Below are positions 19,945 through 30,390 of a DNA stretch of 59,378 nt, piece after piece. Source of the stretch: Brachionus plicatilis (lineage: Eukaryota; Rotifera; Eurotatoria; Ploima; Brachionidae); assembly GCA_010279815.1 (NCBI GenBank), contig QEOQ01000469.1, positions 39,476 to 98,853 of the forward strand, given 5' to 3'. Numbering within the stretch: the stretch's first letter is position 1; each line of letters starts with the position of its first letter. Made by a program: the position numbers and the translations under genes. The notes under the pieces were generated by a model. That model worked only from the letters and a program-made list of their open reading frames with translations. It was not told the origin of the DNA and searched no databases.

Positions 19945-22368
19945 TTCATGAAGTGAGAGATTTAATCGATAAATAGACTGTATCCGATAAAACCTTGGTA
20001 TCATCAGTTTAATATTCACATTTCTTGTTCAAATTCGATGACAAATCATCTATGAAGACTAAAAATAACAGAGGACCAAGGACCGAACCATGCAGAACTC
20101 CACTAGTTACATCAACCACTAGGAAAAAGATTTTATCCTCACAACTCTTTGCTCTCTAATTGAGAGAAACCCAGCTATCCAATCCAAAATTCGACCCGAA
20201 AATCCTTAAGCTCTGAGCTTATAGATTAAGAACCGACGGGAGATTTTGTGAAATGCTTTAGAAAAATCGGTAAAAATCACGTCTATAGATTGGCCTTTAG
20301 TTAGAGCTTGTGAAATTAAATCAATGATTCTAATAGATTAGTTGTGCATGATTTTCTTGGAATTAAGCCGTGTTGCAAATCCTTTAATAAATCATTACTT
20401 ATTAAATGGCTCAAATCTTATCCTTTTTTATACACTCTAGTACTTTAGAAAGAGAACACGTCAACGAAACGGGTCGGTAATTTACTGCTAATAGCTTATT
20501 ACCTTTTTTGAATAAAGGTGGAACATTCGCTTGCTTACTATTAGGAGGCAATATGCCACTAAAAAACGAGAGTAAAATAACAAAACGGTCGTGCTAAGAA
20601 TAGAATTAGCCGATCTTTTCAAAATACTTTTACTTACCGAGTCTGGTCCACTTGATTTGTTGTTGTTAAGTTTAGTTAGTTTTTCTAATACTTTATCCTC
20701 CTTTATTATCTCATTTTCATTGTCATAGCATACATTTTCAGATCTTGCAATTGATTCCGGAAAAGGTCTCGTATAATCATCTTTCGAAAAAACTGAGTGA
20801 AAATAACTATTCAAAATACCAGCAATCTGATCTGGGTCATTTATGATGTTATTATCTACATCTCTAATACCCTTAATAGCACCAGAGAGCACGTTTTTTT
20901 TTACTTGCTTTAAAATATTTGTAAATAGGCTTTAAATTAGACTTAGCAAACTGAGCCAATTAAGCATCATAGGCTTAGAATGCATCGTTAGCCGCTCTGG
21001 ATGCTACAATCTTCGCGTTCGTAAAATTTTCTTTCTTTTCACTAACCCAAACTCTATGCTAATAAGACTGCCAAGAAGAGTATTTTTGTCTTAGTTTTAC
21101 TTTTACCCTTTTAGTGAACTAAGGGGCATAATTTTTTGTATTTTTGGGTTTAACTTTCGGGACATATCTAACACATAGGTTCGAATAAAACTTTAATAAA
21201 AATTTCATATGCCTCGTCAATATCCAAACCTCTTAACTTCTCTATAAAATCAACTTTCAAAAGTTCTTCACATATAGACTCATAAATACCCCTACTTTAA
21301 ACAAATACTGAATCAACATAATTCTATCTTTGTTGCTCGTAATTGTGATACACCAAATGACCATGACTTAGTTTACCTACTAGAGGGCCATACATAATTT
21401 CCGAGATACGATTTTAGTTCTCCGAGATTACAAGATCTAAAATATTCTCCAAAGTACCAGGGGTATGTTGAGATGTTGGGGAATAAACATTCTGAGTAAA
21501 AAAACGAATCATTAAGGGCATCAACAAATTTAGAACTATTAGAATCAGGCGAATCATTTTCGATTGCAACTATGACAGCCATTGTTCCATTCTTTATTCG
21601 AAAAATTAAAATCACCACAAAGTAAAAGTTACTTGCTCGATTTAAACAAGATATTAGGGCCCTACAGTCATGTTGATCTGGAGGTCCGTTATAAACAGCC
21701 AGCTAAAATGTTTTCTGTGCCAGCTCTAATTGAACACCAAACTTGCTCTAACTCTGTTGAACATAAATTTTGGTCGTAAAATTTGATAAGATTCGAAACT
21801 CTCACGGCAGAAAATACACACACCACCACCGGTGCGGTTTATTCTGATTCCATTATAACCAATGTACCTTTCAATTGAAGGACTGTAATTTTCTGTAAAC
21901 CAAGTTTCACTCACCATTATTAATTCGTAAAAATTCGAAAAAGTGTTTACTACAATGAGCTCATCAAATTTTTTCATTAGTGACGTAGAGTTGTATAAAC
22001 ATTTATTACATCGTTTATTATTTCGCACATTTTTTTCGATCGAAATAGAGTTTATTACTTCAATTTAATTTGCTCCAACGAATGATTTACTAGTTCAGAA
22101 GAGACATGTCCTTCAGCTACCTGGAGAACACACGCCCACGATGTCTTATAAAACAAGGTTCCTGTTCACATTATGTAGACAAGGATTTTAACATTTCACT
22201 ATCAATTTTGTCCATTCTTGACTTTAAATCCTCTACCATATTCTCAGGTTTTAGAATAGTTTGATCCTTAGACGAGAGATGAATCTCAAGTGTCAATACT
22301 TCCTGTCTAAGCGAGTAATTCATACTCCTTTTTTTAATTCGTGGGGTTATCACTTTGATATAATACAT
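19945..22368 (-). pseudogene. CR1/jockey-like LINE, nearly full length, decayed
   Basis: Minus strand from right to left. A short ORF starts at 22368 (MYYIKVITPRIKKRSMNYSL; helical, 65 codons). The AP-endonuclease start follows (STSLMKKFDELIVVNTFSNF, ELIMVSETWF, 21726-22028), then the endonuclease middle (GDFNFSN near 21600; SYLGNYVWPSSR). The linker is at 20900-21370. RT begins with LTKLNNNKSSGPDSVSKSIL (20488-20892), then DFSKAFHKISRRF, SGVLHGSVLGPLLFLVFIDD, and YxDD as Y-stop-TDD near 20010. Many stops and shifts make it inactive. Its 5' end lies within the large palindrome at 22313-23239. Confidence 0.8.
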
Positions 22369-23239
22369 TCTATTCTCAATTAATAATATAAAAATGTATT
22401 AAAGAGAGCTAGAGTTAATCATCCTAAGAAAAATTAGCAAGTTAAACTCAAAAAAAATATCCATGTAATTTTTTTATTATTTTAAAATTATTTTTTTTTA
22501 ATTTTAAAAAAATCTAAATTAATTCAGCATAAATAAAGTCAAAATTTTACTTTTTTTAAATACTATCAGATACAAAAGTAATCATTATTTCAAAAATTAT
22601 TCTTAAGACATTCAATTTATTGACAATTTTACAATTGTTTGACATCTTGAAAATTATTTTGGAATTTTTTTTAATTTTGATTAGGAAGCTATACGAAAAA
22701 TTTCGAAATTATTTCGTAATTTTTTTCGAAAAAAAATGAAAAAAAAACACTACATAAATTCTATGAAAAAACTTCGAAAAACAATTTCAGAAAACTTTTA
22801 TATTTTGACACACAAAAAGTTTTCGAAAAAAATTACGAAATAATTTCGAAATTTTTCGTATAGCTTCCTAATCAAAATTAAAAAAAATTCCAAAATAATT
22901 TTCAAGATGTCAAACAATTGTAAAATTGTCAATAAATTGAATGTCTTAAGAATAATTTTTGAAATAATGATTACTTTTGTATCTGATAGTATTTAAAAAA
23001 AGTAAAATTTTGACTTTATTTATGCTGAATTAATTTAGATTTTTTTAAAATTAAAAAAAAATAATTTTAAAATAATAAAAAAATTACATGGATATTTTTT
23101 TTGAGTTTAACTTGCTAATTTTTCTTAGGATGATTAACTCTAGCTCTCTTTAATACATTTTTATATTATTAATTGAGAATAGAATGTATTATATCAAAGT
23201 GATAACCCCACGAATTAAAAAAAGGAGTATGAATTACTC
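22313..23239. repeat. 927-bp palindrome: 420-bp arms, 87-base loop
   Basis: Arms 22313-22732 and 22820-23239 are reverse complements. Paired coordinates always sum to 45552 where checked (22313/23239, 22561/22991, 22681/22871), so there are no net indels, and I saw no mismatch in the stretches compared. The left arm contains the first codons of the LINE ORF (MYYIKVITPRIKK), and the right arm carries the same start, cut off by a stop after MNYSFN. The loop is rich in TTCGAA-like motifs. It may be a foldback formed during reverse transcription, an inverted duplication, or an assembly hairpin artefact. Confidence 0.95.
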
Positions 23240-23321
23240 CTTTAATTTCAAATCATGCATGTGTGAGGCGGTTAATTTGAAAAAATGAAATATGTGAACG
23301 TTTTCCTCTTAATTATAAATT

Positions 23322-23660
23322 AACGTAATGGTCCGATAAATATGACATGTCACTAACAAATTTGTATTTGAGTGAACACTGATTTTTAAAATTGAAATAT
23401 TCGCTTTTAGTGACATGTAATATATGAGTCAACACTGATTTTTAAAATTGAAATATTCGCTTTTAGTGACAAATTTATTTTTTTTTTTGTAAAATAAAAT
23501 TGGTTTGATATTGCAATATTTATGCTTATTTGCTTTTTGTAGCATGTCACTAAAAGCGAATATTTCAATTTTAAAAATAAGTGTTGACTCATATATTACA
23601 TGTCACTAAAATAGGGTTCTCTGTTCTAGTGACATATCATGTTTATCGGACCATTAAGTT
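23322..23660. mobile_element. Small non-autonomous TIR element with internal tandem repeat
   Basis: The ends match as inverted repeats: TAATGGTCCGATAAATATGA on the left and its near complement (TTTATCGGACCATTA) on the right, continuing through ATGTCACTA. Inside, a roughly 58-base unit containing TTTTAAAATTGAAATATTCG and CTTTTAGTGACA is tandemly duplicated at about 23365-23480 and again appears inverted at 23540-23600. No ORF and no clear target duplication. Confidence 0.7.
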
Positions 23661-24718
23661 ATGATAAAAATTTTTACCAATTAAGCAAGTTCTAGCTATG
23701 TGAATTTAGCAACCACTAATTTCCAAATTATCTTCTTTATGACCTGTTTAATTCTTAGAATTAATCAAAAAATTAAATTTTATAGATTTAATTTTATAGA
23801 CTTAATTTAAATTTAAAAATGAATTTTTTTTTTGATAAGATTAACTAAAATTGTGTTATTATCAATTCATTCATATTTATCAATAATTAATCAATAATTT
23901 ATAAGAAAAACTTATAAACAAGCTATATTATTTTGAAAATGAAATGTTTGCACTAAAAATATCCAATCAGAAACTTTTAATTTAGATAAATTTGAAATAC
24001 CCGCAATAATTAAATATTGTATATGCATAGCTAAAACGCATTTAGTAAATCAATTTTTTTTCAATAACCTAGTATTAATGCATATCAGGAATTTAATAAT
24101 TAATCAAAATTCTTTATTAATTGATAGTTTTAAACTAAACTAAAAAATTATGAACATAATACTTTCCAAACTTTTAAATTCTTTTAAAATTAAAATTGTT
24201 TTCTACAGAAGGAATTAATCTTTTTAAAAGATAATAAGGCTATACATTTCCTGCGAAATTTATTTATTTTTAAATTCTACAGATTTGATTCCAAGGAAAT
24301 CGCAACAATTGCTCACTTTGAGGCCAGCTCTTGGATTTATCCAAAACAAGAATCAAATGATTCATAAAATGTAATAGGAGGCAAATAAAAAGCCCAGTGT
24401 CAAAAAAGATCCAGAACAATCCAGCTCTAAGGGCTGCAAACTGTAAGAATTTTGAAGAAGAATTTTTTATTGATATTTTTTAAGATTTTCTGCTTAACTG
24501 AGGACATAGGATTCAATGAATCAATGTACAAACTACTACGTCGTATTCGTCGACAATGTAAGAGTTTTACATAAATAAATAACTTTATATTTTATATGAA
24601 TATTACAAAATTGCGTTTAAACAAAATTTTCAATTTTTAATTTTAATTTCAATAATTTTTTTAATAATAATCAGTTTAAAATTATTATTTTGAATAAAAA
24701 AAAAGGATATTATGAAAT
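23661..24718. other. AT-rich stretch without a recognised gene
   Basis: Mostly A/T runs. A patch of normal composition at 24280-24560 has short coding-like frames (FDSKEIATIAHFEASSWIYP; EANKKPSVKKDPEQ) that I cannot assign. Confidence 0.4.
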
Positions 24719-24869
24719 TTTTCAGTTCCTTTCCGAAAAATGTTTTCGAAAAATATTCGAAAGATATTTGCGAAAGATTATCGAAATTTTTGGCCATCTT
24801 TGACGTTTATTTTTCGAAAATTGATTTCGAAAATTTTTCTTTTTTTTTTTGTTTTTAATTTGACAGGGT
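24719..24869. repeat. TTCGAAA-rich tract beside the assembly gap
   Basis: TTCGAAA-type motifs recur about every 10-20 bases in different phases. Similar TTCGAAA clusters occur in the loop and inner arms of the palindrome (22690-22860). The tract runs straight into the gap, so a tandem or satellite repeat may have broken the assembly. Confidence 0.5.
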
Positions 24870-25772
24870 NNNNNNNNNNNNNNNNNNNNNNNNNNNNNNN
24901 NNNNNNNNNNNNNNNNNNNNNNNNNNNNNNNNNNNNNNNNNNNNNNNNNNNNNNNNNNNNNNNNNNNNNNNNNNNNNNNNNNNNNNNNNNNNNNNNNNNN
25001 NNNNNNNNNNNNNNNNNNNNNNNNNNNNNNNNNNNNNNNNNNNNNNNNNNNNNNNNNNNNNNNNNNNNNNNNNNNNNNNNNNNNNNNNNNNNNNNNNNNN
25101 NNNNNNNNNNNNNNNNNNNNNNNNNNNNNNNNNNNNNNNNNNNNNNNNNNNNNNNNNNNNNNNNNNNNNNNNNNNNNNNNNNNNNNNNNNNNNNNNNNNN
25201 NNNNNNNNNNNNNNNNNNNNNNNNNNNNNNNNNNNNNNNNNNNNNNNNNNNNNNNNNNNNNNNNNNNNNNNNNNNNNNNNNNNNNNNNNNNNNNNNNNNN
25301 NNNNNNNNNNNNNNNNNNNNNNNNNNNNNNNNNNNNNNNNNNNNNNNNNNNNNNNNNNNNNNNNNNNNNNNNNNNNNNNNNNNNNNNNNNNNNNNNNNNN
25401 NNNNNNNNNNNNNNNNNNNNNNNNNNNNNNNNNNNNNNNNNNNNNNNNNNNNNNNNNNNNNNNNNNNNNNNNNNNNNNNNNNNNNNNNNNNNNNNNNNNN
25501 NNNNNNNNNNNNNNNNNNNNNNNNNNNNNNNNNNNNNNNNNNNNNNNNNNNNNNNNNNNNNNNNNNNNNNNNNNNNNNNNNNNNNNNNNNNNNNNNNNNN
25601 NNNNNNNNNNNNNNNNNNNNNNNNNNNNNNNNNNNNNNNNNNNNNNNNNNNNNNNNNNNNNNNNNNNNNNNNNNNNNNNNNNNNNNNNNNNNNNNNNNNN
25701 NNNNNNNNNNNNNNNNNNNNNNNNNNNNNNNNNNNNNNNNNNNNNNNNNNNNNNNNNNNNNNNNNNNNNNNN
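24870..25772. other. Assembly gap (903 N)
   Basis: Unsequenced bases. Any reading frame crossing this interval is not real evidence of a gene. Confidence 1.
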
Positions 25773-26195
25773 GCTGAATATGATTCAGATGAAGACTCTG
25801 ATAATGAAGAAAATGAAGGCGAAGAAGAAATTGAAGAAACAAACATAGACAAAACTTCGAAAAATGGAATGATATGGATAAGATTGAAAGATGGAGAAGA
25901 GACAAGTCTTAGAAAAAAGATAAATTACAATATTTTAAATTTAGTCGGAATAAACAGCTGGACCTTGTATAAAACTTGAAACAGAAGTAAGATTTTTCGT
26001 CGAATGTATTTGAAATCATTGGCAAATGAATTACTGGAGATGGTGAATAAAAGTGTACAGCCTACAACTCCAATTGCTCCAGTTGCTTCTAGAAAATGCT
26101 TAGCAAGAACTGAGATTGATTCATCTGCAAAAAAAAAGTGTCAAATTAGGTTATGTAATGGAAGGACTGAGAATTTAAATAAAATTTTTTCTTGA
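25773..26195 (+). pseudogene. piggyBac-like transposase remnant
   Basis: An acidic N-terminal stretch (EYDSDEDSDNEENEGEEEIE) leads into GMIWIRLKDGEETSLR. It then jumps directly to the C-terminal region: INSWTLYKT, a stop, then RSKIFRRMYLKSLANELLEM, and a basic Cys-containing end (KKKCQIRLCNGRTEN). The acidic start and the xNsWxlYk...gsK.sRR.fL..La.eL pattern fit piggyBac transposases, which cut and paste at TTAA. The catalytic Asp region is missing, so this is an internally deleted derivative. Its 5' end lies in the gap. A possible terminus is at 26386-26404. Confidence 0.65.
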
Positions 26196-26385
26196 ATTTT
26201 TATCAAATTTTTTTTTATAGATACTTTTAGGTTTTTACTTAAATTTAGACATACTTTTTTTTGAAAGAATAACAAAAATGATAAAAGACATTTATTTTTG
26301 CAATCTGTAACATTTTTTAACATTATTTGAATAAATAATCTAGTTTATTTTATCAAAAAAGCAAATCTTATTTTAGGAGTTTTTT

Positions 26386-26404
26386 GGACCCCTTTGGTCC
26401 TTAA
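26386..26404 (-). mobile_element. Candidate right terminus of the piggyBac element with TTAA
   Basis: GGACCCCTTTGGTCC followed by TTAA reads, on the other strand, TTAA-GGACCAAAGGGGTCC. A short inverted terminal motif next to TTAA is what piggyBac leaves at its target. It lies about 190 bases past the transposase remnant. No matching left end was seen, perhaps because of the gap. Confidence 0.4.
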
Positions 26405-27254
26405 CGTAATAAAAAAAATTGGGCCTTTGAGTGTTAAAATCTTATTCACTTTTTATTTATATGAAATTTTTTAATTATTAGAAAAAAACAACTTTTTTAA
26501 TTTTTTATTAAATAATTATATTTATATAAAAATTCGGTAAATTGATCATAATGATCTTGATCTATCATTTTAATTTGCATTTTAAAAGATAAATTTTTAA
26601 ATAATCCAATTTTTAATATTATTTTGTTTGAAAAAAATTTTTTTATTTAGTATTGTAAATATAATCAATTGTTAATTTTATTCAATCTCCTTATTAATAA
26701 AAAATAATAAATATAATGAATCATAAAAAATTTTAATTATAAAAACTGAACTAATCTTAATTAAATTCAATTTTAAAAAAAAAATTCTTGAATTTAAAAT
26801 TAACCGCTTTAACCCATCGCTTCATCTAAAATTGGCTCAAAAATGACGAATTATTCGTTCAAAGACTGAAATTGATCAAAATTGACCCAAAAAATTACAA
26901 AAATTTTCTTTTTCATTATATGAAAAAAACCTGCACGAGTCAAAATTTATCCATTCTAGTTTTAACGTAACCTTTAAATATTTAAGACGGACAAGAATTA
27001 AAAAATTTCGTATCATTGTAAACGATAACTAGTAATTAAGAATTTTTGTTAAAATTTTTATTTCTTGTAATATTTATTGTTTAAGTTTTTTTTCTAATCT
27101 AATAGCTTACCTTCTTTAAATGATAGTGTTTGCCTGCTTTTTTCTGAAATTATCTTATTTATAAATAATTCCACAGTATATAAAAGCTAACTTTCTAACA
27201 CTTTAAGCAATTTTGAACCAGTACAAATAAAATAAAAGATAAATTCAAAAAAAT
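26405..27254. other. Gene-free AT-rich stretch
   Basis: No coding sequence or known repeat recognised. Confidence 0.5.
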
Positions 27255-27660
27255 AAAACCATAGATTTGTCCAGAATTTTGTCTAGTTATGTTTAAAAAA
27301 AAAGTGTTTTATTAAGTAATCCCTGGGACTACATACGATTGAACTGAAAATAAAATACCAGGATGTAGAAAATTTTATGCTGTTTTAAAATATATATAAT
27401 TTTAAAAAAGATTTTAATTTTATCTTTGAGTAATTGAGTCTGAAAGACCTACAACTTTTTAAAGGGTTAGTTCTTTTTAGACACCTGGATATAAAATTTT
27501 TTTTTAGTCCCCCAAAAAAAATTAATTTTAGAGTTTCAAAGGACGTAGCTTAAGAATTTAAAGTCAAAAATTAGAAATTCAGATAGCAATTTTCGTTTTA
27601 AATTTCTGGAACCTTAAAACTGTATTTTATTTGAAAATTTTAAAAATTGAAATTTGAGCA
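27255..27660. repeat. Dispersed repeat Y, copy 1 (partner 52312-52750)
   Basis: From ACCATAGATTTGTCCAGAAT onward this stretch matches 52312-52750 in order and orientation, sharing AATTTTATGCT..TTTTA, ATATATATAATTTT, CAACTTTTTAAAGG-like and GTCAAAAATT blocks. It is diverged, has no ORF, and is probably an old insertion family. Confidence 0.55.
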
Positions 27661-27830
27661 AAATTTTTATTTTGCCACTCGAATTGAGTTTGTTCTTAAA
27701 GATTTAGTTAAGAGAAATCTTAAATTTTTTATCCATTATTTAATTCAGACAAAAAAAATCCCAAATATTTTAATACTTTACATTAGAAAATTTTAAAAAT
27801 TAATAATAAAATCAGATTCTGAATTTTTAA

Positions 27831-28853
27831 CTATATTTTATTTTGAGAATCATTAACTTTGATGTTTTCAAGCATCAGAAAGATCTTTAAAAGGTCCCTA
27901 AAACGACCTTTAATTAAAGAGTCATTTTTTGAATTTAACGATTTGCTTATATTCCTGTGTTTTTCCATCGCCATATCCATTCGAATCATCTCTTCAGGTG
28001 TCATGTAATGAATGGCTATTGGAAAGTCTGCGCAACAATCAACGCCCTTTAAAGCTTTACATTTGCCATACTTTATCATCCATGACGGAAATTTTCCCTT
28101 CACATGATCCTTGATATTCATTGCCAAAAACCTGTCTCTTTTTTTCTCATCACAGGAAACACCAACTTTTCCATTGTACTTGCGAACACATTTGTTCACA
28201 TCCACATCATCTATTCCTGAATCAGGACAATTTTTAATATTTTTCTTTAAAGCTGATCCAACGCGAACAAACGCTTCATTGCTCAAAACATAACCCGGTC
28301 CTCCTGAGTGGTATCCTCGCGCAATTAAAAATTTTATTACATAGCCATAAGTAATAGGTTCACGATGATTCTTGTTTTGCAGAAATTCTTTAAAATTTTC
28401 TATATTTGCATAGGCGTCATCATCAACTATATAGTACCAGTCGTATTTGGGAAATTTTTGGTAGACATACAGCATGGCATAATAAACTTTTAAAGTGAGT
28501 CTTGCATGAGTCTCAGTTTTAAGACCTTTTGGTTGTATCATATAAAATTTGTCAAAAACTTCAAATGTTTCATTTGAATTGATGTTTTTTGGAAGCAATT
28601 CTTTTGGCAAAAGAGTCACAAAGCGGTAGTTGTCACATTTTCTGGCCCAAACATTATAAACAGTCAGGGTTTTGTTACTTTTTATATTTTCCGGATGAGT
28701 TTTGATCAAACAAAAAATACTAACGTTTATATTTCTGAGTGAGATAATATTGTAATTTGAAAAACTCTCATAAGGCTTTAAAACTGTGTTATAATAAATA
28801 TAAACAATAACAATAAAGCAAAAGTTTATAAAAGCTTTTAATAGCGAATTCAT
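27831..28853 (-). CDS. C1GALT1-like GT31 glycosyltransferase, copy 2 (intronless)
   Basis: A single 340-codon frame from the ATG at 28853. Residues 5-22 form a type II signal anchor whose sequence differs completely from copies 1 and 3. From IFCLIKTHPENIKSNKTLT onward the catalytic region is nearly identical to them, including DDD at 144-146, HSGGPGYVLS and KALKGVDCCADFP. The last 50 or so residues diverge again. At the point where copies 1 and 3 have their phase-0 intron, this copy reads straight through (ALK-GVD). Predicted role: Golgi beta-1,3-glycosyl transfer onto O-glycans, as in core 1 synthase; substrate unknown. The frame is intact with conserved motifs, so it is probably functional. 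Identical core and different ends suggest gene conversion. Confidence 0.88.
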   Translation of the reverse strand: MNSLLKAFINFCFIVIVYIYYNTVLKPYESFSNYNIISLRNINVSIFCLIKTHPENIKSNKTLTVYNVWARKCDNYRFVTLLPKELLPKNINSNETFEVFDKFYMIQPKGLKTETHARLTLKVYYAMLYVYQKFPKYDWYYIVDDDAYANIENFKEFLQNKNHREPITYGYVIKFLIARGYHSGGPGYVLSNEAFVRVGSALKKNIKNCPDSGIDDVDVNKCVRKYNGKVGVSCDEKKRDRFLAMNIKDHVKGKFPSWMIKYGKCKALKGVDCCADFPIAIHYMTPEEMIRMDMAMEKHRNISKSLNSKNDSLIKGRFRDLLKIFLMLENIKVNDSQNKI

Positions 28854-29028
28854 TTTGGAAAAAATTCAACATAAAAAAATGAACTCGATTCTGCTTTCTT
28901 TTGTTGTCTTGGAAAATAATTCATTTTAAGTTGCTATCGCAGGGAGAGCAGAAAATTTAAAACTTTAAAAATCGATGAATTCACACTCAAGCGTACTAAC
29001 TGAAAATTAATTTAATTATTTTCCAAGA

Positions 29029-29587
29029 CTAGACTTGTGCAAAAGTCAGAAAAAAAAAATTTTAAAAGCTTTTAAAATGTCAGGTTTATGGCTGGACGTA
29101 AAATCCTCCTGGACTTAAAAATAAAGTCATATTTAAGTCGGCATTGTAAAATTTGGTACAAAAATAGAAAACAAAATATTAAAAGTGCCAAAGCTTAAGT
29201 TCTGAAAGACCAAAACATGTTCTGTAAATTTGAAGCAGCTGATAAATCCTTTGTGCCACCAATATACTGATTCTGCAAAACTCTGCGATAAATCTGCAAA
29301 ACTCAGAAAATAGCAAATTTGGGATACTAGATTATATTAAAAATCCAATTCAACTTTAAGTGGTGGTACAAAGGATTTATCAGCTGCTTCAATTTACAGA
29401 ACATGTTTTGGTCCTTCAGAACTTAAGCTTTGGCACTTTTAATATTTTGTTTCTGATTTTTGTACCAAATTTCACAATGCAATTTAAGTCAAAATTAATA
29501 TTTGAATTAATATTATTAGTCATGATAGCATCCACATGAATTTTTTGCCGCTTGGTAGTTATTGTGGCGGCCACTGGGTAATCTGTA
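29029..29587. mobile_element. hAT-MITE family remnant hosting a nested MITE
   Basis: The left end CTAGACTTGTGCAAAAGTC resembles the terminus at 11475. Internal AAGTC motifs and the block TTTTTTGCCGCTTGG..GTGGCGGCC (29547-29575) recur in relatives near 19600 and 45250-45300. A different MITE sits inside at 29141-29480. The right terminus is not clear. Confidence 0.45.
29141..29480. mobile_element. MITE family 3, copy 1, long inverted repeats
   Basis: The arms start GCATTGTAAAATTTGGTACA and end with the complement at 29480; each is about 115 bp (through CAGCTGATAAATCCTTTGT). Flanks share TTTAAGTC on both sides (about 29132-29139 and 29483-29490), a likely target duplication created on insertion into the surrounding AAGTC-rich element. 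A partner copy is at 48470-48730. No ORF. Confidence 0.75.
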
Positions 29588-29715
29588 AATTAATGCCAAA
29601 TGATTCTAATGTCAAAAATTTAATGTCAAAAAAGATAATGCCAAAATATTTTATTGTCAAAAAATATTTTAAGAAAATAATGCTAAATAGATTTATTGCT
29701 AATTTTTAGATCTTG
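29588..29715. repeat. Degenerate TAATGTCAAAA repeat tract
   Basis: Units such as TTAATGCCAAA, TAATGTCAAAA and TTATTGTCAAAA recur about eight times. A similar motif appears inverted at 31868-31930, on the other side of the LTR element, so the element probably inserted into this repeat. Confidence 0.5.
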
Positions 29716-30013
29716 AGTTGACTTGAGTAAAATGACCTCGGAGTCTGTCAACGAATCATGGTAATGCTTTTCATATTGCTTCAATACTTGTTTTGATATT
29801 TTCAAAAATATTTCTTGATTATAAATAATAAAAAAATTTTAATTTAATCAAGGAATTCAATCAAAAAAATTTTGTCATTACTTTTATTAGCACTAGTTTC
29901 TTAATTTTTATTAGGCAATAATTTCTTTATTTCGAGAGAAGACATTAATTTCCTAAATATAAAATTGGCATTTGTTTCATTATTTGAGAAAGAACAATAG
30001 ATTCCTTATTTTA

Positions 30014-30163
30014 TGTAAAAACCAGGGTTTTATAATTAAAAGATTAACTTTAGTAAACCAATTTTTATTCTGTTCAAAATATTTTAATGTAAAAGTTTAA
30101 ATAGTGGTTAAATTATAGCGTCATACTAGTAGAAAAAAAAAGTAGGATTTGCTAGGCATAACA
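30014..30163 (-). repeat. 3' LTR
   Basis: Left-hand copy of the 150-bp LTR; on the plus strand it starts TGTAAAAACC and ends GGCATAACA. Confidence 0.9.
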
Positions 30164-30390
30164 TATGCCCCCATCCTGGAAAAGAATGGTCCCACATTCT
30201 GGAAAATTTTAAACAAAATTCAAAACAAAAAATAATAACAAAACTTATTCTTTCTCAGCTGAGTAAAATATTTGGTCGATTTTCTCATACTCGATAAACG
30301 CTTCGCAAGTAGTACATTCTGGAATTTCCACTCTCGAGACCAAACCTCTCCGATCCAGGTATTACACGCGTCCGTGTCCAGACGGAATGC

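Noticed and set aside
24722..25905. Long reading frames on both strands across 24.7-25.9 kb
   Set aside because: They cross 903 unknown bases; only short real peptides at each side exist and neither is convincing apart from the piggyBac piece.
28111..28293. 60-codon frames antisense to the GT31 genes (also at 7020 and 43345)
   Set aside because: They recur only because the sense genes are duplicated; they have no independent signal.
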